Source: Candidatus Melainabacteria bacterium
Lineage (GTDB): Bacteria; Cyanobacteriota; Vampirovibrionia; Obscuribacterales; Obscuribacteraceae
Assembly (NCBI GenBank): GCA_016209785.1
Contig: JACQVM010000367.1
Span: 1 to 6,619, forward strand
Direction: 5' to 3'
Length of the DNA: 6,619 nucleotides
How positions within the stretch are numbered: position 1 is the stretch's first letter; each line of letters opens with the position of its first letter. Below are positions 1 through 5,398 of this stretch, piece after piece. The translations under genes and the position numbers were made by a program. The notes beneath the pieces were generated by a model. It was not told the DNA's origin and did not search any database. It saw only the letters and a program-made list of their open reading frames with translations.

Positions 1-79
1 CTTGTGGTGCTAAGGCAAGCCTTCGAGCCCTGTCCCTTAAGATTTTGCTCTTTTCGTTTGCTGTGTTTAAATCAGTCAC
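1..79 (-). CDS. Probable second CheW-like coupling protein, N-terminal fragment (runs off left edge)
   Basis: This is the open 5' end of a gene cut by the left edge; 26 codons are visible with no stop. It starts at a GTG (79-77), 30 bases after the CheR stop and downstream of an AAGGAG motif (97-92). The peptide begins MTDLNTANEKSKILRDR and continues ARRLALAP. The 'ILRxRARxLA' pattern close to the N-terminus is familiar from the larger CheW proteins of Wsp/Frz-like chemosensory operons, where it precedes the SH3-like coupling domain; that domain lies outside the window. Its position immediately after CheR-TPR, where wspD lies in Wsp operons, supports the reading. A CheA start is a less likely alternative. 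The existence of the gene is fairly secure; the family call is inference from a short peptide. Confidence 0.55.
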   Translation of the reverse strand, partial: MTDLNTANEKSKILRDRARRLALAPQ

Positions 80-91
80 GACCTTGAAATT

Positions 92-97
92 CTCCTT
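92..97 (-). promoter_or_regulatory. Ribosome binding site (AAGGAG) for the left-edge gene
   Basis: The minus strand reads AAGGAG, a near-perfect Shine-Dalgarno sequence, 12 bases before the GTG at 79. The spacing is longer than ideal, but this is the only usable start codon between the in-frame stop (106-104) and the conserved 'ILRDRARRLA' segment. Confidence 0.5.
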
Positions 98-109
98 AAG
101 AGATTAAGC

Positions 110-1636
110 TCAATCTTGTGTAGTTAGCGAGGTAATTATTTCTGATAACCGTTGGGCCGTTAGTCCTTCTGCCTCCAGAAGAACCTCTTCTGGATTGTAC
201 TTTCTAAGACTAGACTGTGCGTTGTCAAAGTGCTTCTTGGCTTGGCTTGTCTTGTCCTTCCGATATGCTTGATTGCCCAAGGCAAAGTGAGCTAGGACAA
301 AGTCATGATCTAGATAAAGACATTTTTTTAGGTGTAGGAGAGCTTCAGACATTTTCCCTTGCTCTTGCAAAATGATTGCTTGAAGGTAGTGACACACAGG
401 GTTTAGTGTATCGCTTGCTGTAGCTTTTGTTGCCCAGGCAAGTGCTTGGTCTAACTTTCCTTCGTTAGCATAAACACGTGCTAACAGCGCAAGCACTTTA
501 CTGTTGTCGGGGCCCGTTTGAGCTGCCATGTGCAGTAGTTCTGCAGCGTCTTTATAATTGTTGGCCTCGTACAACTTAAGAGCTCTCTGGTAAGTGGTTT
601 CATGCATGCTTGGGCTAGACGGGGTGTCATGGCTTGGTAAGAGCTCAGGCGAAGGTATAGCAGGTGGTTGTACTGCCACAGCAGTAGATGTTAACTCATG
701 TAAGGACACTACTTGCTCTGACAGATGAGGACTGTCTGAGGCAGTAGGAGTCCAAGCAATAGGTGGACCTATTGGTGTGCTTTCTTTTCTATATACAATT
801 GTCTGGGCCACTTTAGCCATGACAAAATCTGGTACAAGATCACTTACCTGATCGTTTGGACTGACCAAGAGCCAACCTTTGTCAACTAAACAGTAGGAAA
901 AATTCTGAATAATCTGTCTTGCCTTCTCTGGAACTAGGTACATTAGGACATTGCGGCAAAATATGATGTCCAAGGCGTTGGTATTGTTCAAGACAGAAGG
1001 GTAAAGGTCTTCTACTAAGTTAAGGTAGGAAAAACTGACCATGTCTCTAATTTGAGCACTAAGCTGAAAACATCCTGGCGTGGTTTCCTTGAAAAATTTT
1101 TTTTTGATGGACTGTGGGGTTGCTCGCAAGGACCAGGGTCTAAAGTAGCCCTTTGATGCTTTAAGTAGGCAACGAGCATTAATATCGGTAGCTAGGATGG
1201 TGATTTGCCAGTCTTTAAGAGTTGGGATAAGCTTGTACACACTCATAGCAATTGAATAAGCTTCCTCACCTGTTGAGCACCCAGCACTCCAAATCCGTAG
1301 TCGCTGGTCTTGTCCTTTACGTATGCTAATGAGCTCAGGCAAGATTTTTTCTTCTAAAACGTCAAAGCTTGCCTTGTCCCTGAAAAAGTATGTTTCACCA
1401 ACAGTCAGGTGACTGGCTAGGATCTCAATGTGTCTTTTAGTTATACAGGCGGAGGTAAGCCACCTTATGAAAGATTGGGCATCGGCATAACCAAAGTCTT
1501 TTGCAGCAGTTGCAATCATCCTTTCCAAGTCACCATAACGCTGCCTCGGAAAGTAAAGCCCTGTATGGCGGACCAACAGCTCACTAAGGTGTTCAAGAAG
1601 CGTGTTTGAGATCTTGCTTCCCATGTCATATCTCAC
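110..1636 (-). CDS. CheR-type chemoreceptor glutamate methyltransferase with C-terminal TPR domain (WspC/FrzF-like)
   Basis: SAM-dependent O-methyltransferase expected to methylate glutamates on chemoreceptors (MCPs) and so set the adaptation state of a chemosensory array. The 508-residue product has the CheR N-terminal helical domain (about 10-75), GETYFFRD at 80-87, the SAM-binding WSAGCSTGEEAY at 116-127, ATDIN at 149-153 and IIFCRNVLMYL at 224-234. A Pro/Ser/Thr-rich linker (about 285-345) leads into roughly four TPR-like repeats (about 348-480) and a closing LTAQRLSEII (492-501), a tail also seen in other CheR-TPR proteins. Plain CheR is about 280 residues; the TPR addition is typical of Wsp/Frz-type systems. 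The GTG start overlaps the CheW stop as GTGA, suggesting translational coupling; an ATG four codons later (1624) is an alternative. An A9 run lies in the methyltransferase domain. Confidence 0.93.
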   Translation of the reverse strand: MRYDMGSKISNTLLEHLSELLVRHTGLYFPRQRYGDLERMIATAAKDFGYADAQSFIRWLTSACITKRHIEILASHLTVGETYFFRDKASFDVLEEKILPELISIRKGQDQRLRIWSAGCSTGEEAYSIAMSVYKLIPTLKDWQITILATDINARCLLKASKGYFRPWSLRATPQSIKKKFFKETTPGCFQLSAQIRDMVSFSYLNLVEDLYPSVLNNTNALDIIFCRNVLMYLVPEKARQIIQNFSYCLVDKGWLLVSPNDQVSDLVPDFVMAKVAQTIVYRKESTPIGPPIAWTPTASDSPHLSEQVVSLHELTSTAVAVQPPAIPSPELLPSHDTPSSPSMHETTYQRALKLYEANNYKDAAELLHMAAQTGPDNSKVLALLARVYANEGKLDQALAWATKATASDTLNPVCHYLQAIILQEQGKMSEALLHLKKCLYLDHDFVLAHFALGNQAYRKDKTSQAKKHFDNAQSSLRKYNPEEVLLEAEGLTAQRLSEIITSLTTQD

Positions 1637-2094
1637 AATGCTTTCATTGCTAGGTCTAAGCTCTTTGCTTCTGCAAACGAAAAGAACTCATCGAGATTGT
1701 GAATAAGAATCATTCCGTCTGGGAGTCTTAAAACACCCTCGACATAGTCAATTCCAGAGGCAATATCCGTGGCTTTTGTAACGTCACTCTCTTGATGCGC
1801 AACAATGCCAATTACATCGTCAACAAGAAATGCCATCTTTCGTTTGGTGGTTGCCGCAATAATCAAATAGTCAACAAGATTTATGTCTTTGTCTGGTAAA
1901 CGAAAGCGCTTACGGATGTTTAGGACTGGAATAACTTGTCCTTGCACATTGATAATGCCCATAACTACCGATGGTGCTTTAGGCAGAGGGGTTATCTCCA
2001 CAGCTTGGACAACTCGTTGGACCACAGCAAGCTGTATGGCAAAACGTTGTTGGTCCAGACTAAAAGCAACAAGATGGTGGGCTCTAGTGGTCAT
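1633..2094 (-). CDS. CheW-like chemotaxis coupling protein
   Basis: Small cytoplasmic adaptor that links chemoreceptors to the CheA histidine kinase in chemosensory arrays. The 153-residue protein is almost entirely one CheW (SH3-like) domain: FSLDQQRFAI (11-20) opens the first strands, followed by the signature LPKAPSVVMGIINVQGQVIP (37-56) and NIRKRF (59-64), then FLVDDVIGIV in the second barrel. The length is normal for a single-domain CheW. The ATG start overlaps the end of the response regulator gene by 11 bases in another frame, and the stop codon overlaps the start of the CheR-TPR gene, so all three are probably translated from one mRNA. By position it corresponds to WspB. The family call is secure; which receptor it serves cannot be told from this window. 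Confidence 0.93.
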   Translation of the reverse strand: MTTRAHHLVAFSLDQQRFAIQLAVVQRVVQAVEITPLPKAPSVVMGIINVQGQVIPVLNIRKRFRLPDKDINLVDYLIIAATTKRKMAFLVDDVIGIVAHQESDVTKATDIASGIDYVEGVLRLPDGMILIHNLDEFFSFAEAKSLDLAMKAL

Positions 2095-2707
2095 TAGTTA
2101 CATTCCACAAAGCATATAGCTTGTAAAGTTTTGCCAGAAGTGTAGGCTCAACATAACAAGCGCTGCTTGCCAACTGACTTTTTGCCACCATATGTAGAGC
2201 TGCCTTTTCTCCTTCGCTTAAGACTGGTTCTGGGGAGGACAAGGTCTCTACTCTTTTAGAGGTTAAAGGTCCTAATTTGTTAGTGACGACATCTATGATT
2301 CGGCGTGCAATCAACGGATCCAGCCACACGGTGCCGCAACGGACAGCTCTAATGGCCATTTCCAAGGTGGAGGTAAATGTATCTGTAAGCGGTTGCTTCA
2401 GAACATATCCATCTGCGCCAGCAGCAAAGGAAGCAAATATTTCCTCATTATTGTCATGTGCTGTGAGCATAATCATGCAGGTATTAGGAAGCCTTTGTTT
2501 AGCCTGCCGGGTAACCTGAATTCCATCGAGGGTTGGCAAACCAATGTCCACCAGGACAATTGCTGGTTTAAGTGTAAGAACAGTATTGAGTCCGTCCAGC
2601 CCGTCAGCAGCTTGGCCTACTAATTCAAAGTCTTTGACTTCTTCCAAAAACATGGCTAGAGCCTGTCTCTGGACTTTGCTGTCTTCTATAATGACTATAC
2701 TGACCAC
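2084..2707 (-). CDS. NarL/FixJ-type response regulator with an atypical, shortened HTH output domain
   Basis: The receiver domain (1-120) is complete: acidic pair E8/D9, phosphoacceptor D54 in VLVDIGLP, T82 in MLTAHD, and Y101/K104 in GYVLKQP. It should accept phosphate from a histidine kinase, plausibly the CheA of this operon. The linker through WLDPLIARRII (128-138) is NarL-like. The C-terminus starts as a LuxR-type HTH (LSEGEKAALHMVAK, 163-176), but the 'G-x-S-N-x-E-I-A' helix is not recognisable. The following VEPTLLAKLYKLYALWNVTN (186-205) lines up with the usual recognition helix and last helix, about four residues too close to the first. DNA binding is therefore uncertain. The start is GTG at 2707, the only usable one after the upstream in-frame stop at 2734-2732; no good Shine-Dalgarno is visible. 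It is the first visible gene of the minus-strand operon. Confidence 0.88.
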   Translation of the reverse strand: MVSIVIIEDSKVQRQALAMFLEEVKDFELVGQAADGLDGLNTVLTLKPAIVLVDIGLPTLDGIQVTRQAKQRLPNTCMIMLTAHDNNEEIFASFAAGADGYVLKQPLTDTFTSTLEMAIRAVRCGTVWLDPLIARRIIDVVTNKLGPLTSKRVETLSSPEPVLSEGEKAALHMVAKSQLASSACYVEPTLLAKLYKLYALWNVTNDH

Positions 2708-2729
2708 TTTGTGTTTAAGGCTGCTTGTT

Positions 2730-2739
2730 GGTCATGACC
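2730..2739. promoter_or_regulatory. Perfect 10-bp palindrome in the divergent intergenic region (possible operator)
   Basis: GGTCATGACC is self-complementary and lies midway between the divergent response regulator and Ppx/GppA genes. A two-fold symmetric site here could bind a dimeric regulator acting on both genes. A single 10-bp palindrome can arise by chance, and I see no second copy or clear promoter hexamers beside it, so the role is a guess. Confidence 0.25.
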
Positions 2740-2774
2740 CTAAGTAAGTTTAGCAAAGGCAGTTACCTGTGCAT

Positions 2775-2781
2775 AAGAAGG
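2775..2781 (+). promoter_or_regulatory. Candidate ribosome binding site (AAGAAGG) for the Ppx/GppA gene
   Basis: AAGAAGG lies 5 bases before the ATG at 2787. A competing start, GTG at 2769, has AAAGG 9 bases upstream. I prefer the ATG because of its start codon and comparable Shine-Dalgarno, but the two are close to even. Confidence 0.4.
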
Positions 2782-2786
2782 CCTTT

Positions 2787-4517
2787 ATGCATGACAGTGG
2801 AGGTTATGATAGTAACGCTTGGTTACGCTTAGGTGCCCAGATGGTTGGACGTCTTAAAGCAGGTGCCATAACAGGCAAAAGCAAGTCATGGGTTAAGGTC
2901 AAAGGAGGGCCTGTGCTTGCCTGTATAGATATGGGCACCAACTCTTTTCACATGATTGTTTGTCAAGCCAATCTTCAACGTGATCACTTTGACATCATAA
3001 GCAGGGTTAAGGAGTCAGTCCCTTTCTTCAGGCGCTCTCTTACAGCACATTTCATAGATGATTTAGCCCAGAGGGCTGCTGTACGCATTTTACGGGACAT
3101 GGCCAACAAGGCAGTGCAAAAGGGGGCTACAACAATCTTAGCCGTTGCTACTTCTGCAGTGCGTGAAGCAAGAAACGGGGGCAGTGTCTTGCAGAAAATC
3201 CGCAAGGAGCTTGCCATTGATGCCAGGATGATTTCAGGCAAAGAAGAAGCCCGGCTAATTTATTTAGGTGTGTTGTGGAGTATGCCAGAGTTGGCTGGGC
3301 CATTTTGTATTGTAGACATAGGTGGCGGCAGCACAGAAATTATTGTGGGGGACCGTGACCATACACGTTTTTCCGAATCATATAAATTAGGGGCCTCCAG
3401 GCTTACCCAGCGCTTTTTCCGCAAAGGACTGCCAACAGTAGCTGTCATGGCTGAGCTTCATCATGAGGTAAGTGGGGTGCTCAGGCCTGCCTCTGCCAAA
3501 ATTGCAGAGTGTGGTGGATTTCAAGAGCTAATTGGTACGTCTGGAACCATACAAGCCCTGGCTAAGCTTGACCGGTTAAGAAGCGACAATCCCCACCTTG
3601 AAGCACATGGTTGGAAGCTCTCGTTGGAGAGTCTCCAGGATCTTGTTACTTACCTTGAAAGCTCAGCTTTAAAAGGTGAGATGCATGACGGTATAAGCCA
3701 TGATCGTAGCCAGACCATCCTGGCTGGTTCTGTAGTGTTGCTAGAGACAATGCGCTCACTAGGGGTCAACGAAATAACAGTTTGCAAGGCAGCTTTGCGT
3801 GAAGGCGTGGTTGTAGATAGATTTTTGCAAACAGGCTGGTTGACTGCTGGGCTAGAGCAACATCGTGATCCTAGATCTGACAGTGTGCATGCTCTCTTGG
3901 AGAAATACAGTGCAAGCATTGAGCATGCTGAGCAGGTAGCAAAATTGTCTCAGGAGATTTTCTTGCAAACTTATGGAGTTTTACACAAGTATCCTGAAGA
4001 AGCTGGCCACCTTTTGTGGTCGGCAGCTATGCTTCATGACGTAGGTACTTTTGTGGGTCGTAATGGACATCATAAGCATTCTTACTACCTCATCAAAAAT
4101 TGTGGACTTCTTGGTCACTCAGAGGAGGAAGTAGAGCTTATTGCCTGTATTGCCCGTTATCACAGAGGAAGTCAACCAAAGTCATCACATGATGAATTTA
4201 GAGTATTGTCTTCCGAAGAACGTAAGCTAGTGACTGACATGGCAGCTATTTTACGTATTGCCGAGGCTTTAGACCGTAGCCACAGGCAAGTTGTCCGTGA
4301 GGTTAAGATGAGCCCTCCGGGTGGCATACGGTCCGAACGAAAGGAAGTAGCTGTTAATCTAATACTGAAGGATAAGGAAACCTGCAACCCAGAAATGTGG
4401 GCATTTGATGAAAAGAAGGCATTTTTTGAAGAGTGCTTTCAGGTAAAACTTGTCCTTAATGTTCAAGGACCCGGCTTATCTGTGTCTTCTCCGAGCCTGT
4501 CGGAAGCCTCTTATTAG
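2787..4517 (+). CDS. Ppx/GppA family phosphatase with C-terminal HD domain (exopolyphosphatase / pppGpp hydrolase)
   Basis: Cytoplasmic hydrolase of the ASKHA-fold Ppx/GppA family, which removes terminal phosphates from inorganic polyphosphate and/or converts pppGpp to ppGpp. Numbering from the ATG at 2787 (576 aa), it shows phosphate loop 1 DMGTNSFHMI from D48, SGKEEARLIYLGV with the catalytic-type E153/E154, phosphate loop 2 DIGGGSTEI from D177, GTSGT at 250-254 and ALREGVVVDR closing the phosphatase module. The second half is an HD-type domain with H380, H417-D418, HHKH at 428-431 and H459, then ILRIAEALDRS. This arrangement matches long Ppx proteins. About 45 poorly defined residues precede the first strand, so a later start such as the ATG at codon 19 is possible. 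A GTG at 2769 would add six residues. It is divergent from the chemosensory operon. Sequence alone does not separate polyphosphatase from pppGpp hydrolase activity. Confidence 0.92.
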   Translation: MHDSGGYDSNAWLRLGAQMVGRLKAGAITGKSKSWVKVKGGPVLACIDMGTNSFHMIVCQANLQRDHFDIISRVKESVPFFRRSLTAHFIDDLAQRAAVRILRDMANKAVQKGATTILAVATSAVREARNGGSVLQKIRKELAIDARMISGKEEARLIYLGVLWSMPELAGPFCIVDIGGGSTEIIVGDRDHTRFSESYKLGASRLTQRFFRKGLPTVAVMAELHHEVSGVLRPASAKIAECGGFQELIGTSGTIQALAKLDRLRSDNPHLEAHGWKLSLESLQDLVTYLESSALKGEMHDGISHDRSQTILAGSVVLLETMRSLGVNEITVCKAALREGVVVDRFLQTGWLTAGLEQHRDPRSDSVHALLEKYSASIEHAEQVAKLSQEIFLQTYGVLHKYPEEAGHLLWSAAMLHDVGTFVGRNGHHKHSYYLIKNCGLLGHSEEEVELIACIARYHRGSQPKSSHDEFRVLSSEERKLVTDMAAILRIAEALDRSHRQVVREVKMSPPGGIRSERKEVAVNLILKDKETCNPEMWAFDEKKAFFEECFQVKLVLNVQGPGLSVSSPSLSEASY

Positions 4518-4579
4518 CGGACCCTAGCGTTAGCTTACTGCCATCAAGCAACTTAAGAGCCAAACATACTCTCTTGTGG

Positions 4580-5320
4580 TTAGGCACGGGAGTATTTATT
4601 GGCAGTAACTGCAATACCTGCCAGCCATACTAAAGAGCATGGCTCTAGAATTACATTGGCCCACAACATTGCCGGCAATGAGTTAGTAAGACAGGCCACA
4701 GAAAAGGCTATGCCACTAATGCCAGTTGCTATACCAGCTATCCAAATCCAAAGCACGTAACTGCGGTGAGTCAGCCAAGCTAAAATGACCGCTGAGATGG
4801 ACAAGAGTCCAGTAGCTAGATAACCATTGAGTAGGGCACAGCTTCGATGAACAACCAGGAACAATTGATGAGACAAAGAACTAGCGGCCCCACGTACCAG
4901 CTCTGGTAGTGATAAGCACGCCAGTTCCGGCAATACAGCCATTTCAATGGTGGCCACAGCAAAATCGACAGCAACCCCTGCGGTTGCCAGCAGAAGTGTT
5001 AGCTTAAGCAAAGATTGCAGGGACTTACTTTGTCTTTCATGTGCCCAGACAAATGTGGCATAAAAGTAAAGCAGTGCTAGGCTGCCAACCTGCTCAACTA
5101 ACCATCCGCTTGTCCACAACAATGTCTTGTTGGACAGAAAGGCTATCCTGTCCAGCATATCAGGATTGGTTTCCAGTCCTTGGCGGAGAATTGTGTTTAC
5201 AACAGCAGCCGTTGCAAGCTGAGTTGCCACGGCTCCCCAAGCAGCCATGCTAAGTTGAGACCATACTCTAGTGCAATTGTCGTCTTGTGAAGAGGAAGCA
5301 CTAGCAAAATGCTCAAACAC
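4580..5320 (-). CDS. Multi-spanning membrane protein of unknown function
   Basis: I do not recognise this family. From the GTG at 5320 the product is 246 residues, with a short polar N-terminus followed by about six hydrophobic stretches: roughly 24-43, 73-92, 101-123, 160-182, 189-211 and 217-238. Polar residues inside or beside helices include D119, E126 and the H158-R159 pair. No catalytic motif, signal peptidase site or transporter signature was found. I choose the GTG at 5320 because AAAGGAGG lies 4 bases upstream; an in-frame GTG at 5353 would add 11 residues but has no good Shine-Dalgarno and falls next to the predicted promoter -10. It is convergent with the Ppx/GppA gene (62-base gap) and divergent from the kinase gene, with which it shares an upstream region. 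It looks like a real gene because of its strong ribosome site and coherent membrane pattern. Confidence 0.78.
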   Translation of the reverse strand: MFEHFASASSSQDDNCTRVWSQLSMAAWGAVATQLATAAVVNTILRQGLETNPDMLDRIAFLSNKTLLWTSGWLVEQVGSLALLYFYATFVWAHERQSKSLQSLLKLTLLLATAGVAVDFAVATIEMAVLPELACLSLPELVRGAASSLSHQLFLVVHRSCALLNGYLATGLLSISAVILAWLTHRSYVLWIWIAGIATGISGIAFSVACLTNSLPAMLWANVILEPCSLVWLAGIAVTANKYSRA

Positions 5321-5324
5321 GTGT

Positions 5325-5332
5325 CCTCCTTT
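5325..5332 (-). promoter_or_regulatory. Strong ribosome binding site (AAAGGAGG) that decides the membrane-protein start
   Basis: The minus strand reads AAAGGAGG, then ACAC, then the GTG at 5320. This is the strongest Shine-Dalgarno in the window, and it argues against the longer reading from 5353, which would place it inside the coding sequence. Confidence 0.7.
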
Positions 5333-5359
5333 GATAGTCCTTATTAAAGGCACGATAAT
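5331..5359 (+). promoter_or_regulatory. Sigma70-type promoter for the Ser/Thr kinase gene
   Basis: TTGATA (5331-5336) and GATAAT (5354-5359) each match five of six consensus bases and are separated by exactly 17 bases. Transcription would begin near 5366, giving a leader of about 33 bases before the GTG at 5399. The -35 box overlaps the end of the minus-strand ribosome site. Confidence 0.6.
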
Positions 5360-5383
5360 AGCTCAGTGGACTAACATTTGTCT
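5355..5383 (-). promoter_or_regulatory. Weaker candidate promoter for the membrane-protein gene, overlapping the kinase promoter
   Basis: On the minus strand TATTAT (5360-5355) matches five of six -10 bases. AAGACA about 18 bases upstream (near 5383-5378) matches four of six -35 bases. Transcription would start near 5348, upstream of the ribosome site and the GTG at 5320. The -10 occupies nearly the same base pairs as the -10 of the opposite promoter. Confidence 0.35.
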
Positions 5384-5384
5384 T

Positions 5385-5390
5385 ACAGGA
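5385..5390 (+). promoter_or_regulatory. Ribosome binding site (ACAGGA) for the kinase gene
   Basis: ACAGGA ends 8 bases before the GTG at 5399. The open frame extends back only to 5375, so the only other start is TTG at 5378, which would lie upstream of this motif. Confidence 0.5.
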
Positions 5391-5398
5391 TTGAAGTT

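Noticed and set aside
641..1340. Repeated GAGCTCAGGC at 641-650 and 1331-1340
   Set aside because: Both copies encode Pro-Glu-Leu within CheR; a 10-base match from codon usage is not evidence of a repeat element.
1883..2119. Plus-strand open frame antisense to CheW
   Set aside because: It lies opposite a well-supported CheW gene, its translation has no domain-like pattern, and it is explained by the codon structure of the real gene.
2277..2747. Three overlapping plus-strand open frames antisense to the response regulator
   Set aside because: They overlap one another and the receiver/HTH gene on the opposite strand; compositions are low in structure and no family motif is visible.
2984..4387. 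Four minus-strand open frames antisense to Ppx/GppA
   Set aside because: All are shadows of a gene with complete catalytic motifs; none has a good ribosome site or recognisable domain.
4555..4575. AAGAG / CTCTT hairpin in the convergent gap
   Set aside because: Only five base pairs, mostly weak, without a following T-run; not a convincing terminator. The 62-base gap holds nothing else I can name.
4535..4608. Inverted repeat TTACTGCCA / TGGCAGTAA with a 56-base loop
   Set aside because: The loop is too long and the second arm lies inside the membrane-protein coding end; there is no T-run, so I do not call a terminator.
5041..5253. Plus-strand open frame antisense to the membrane protein
   Set aside because: It is rich in Cys/Pro/Gln, as expected from reading hydrophobic codons on the wrong strand, and has no supporting ribosome site.
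5318..5353. Longer membrane-protein start at GTG 5353
   Set aside because: It would place a strong Shine-Dalgarno inside the coding sequence and sits next to the predicted -10, leaving almost no leader.
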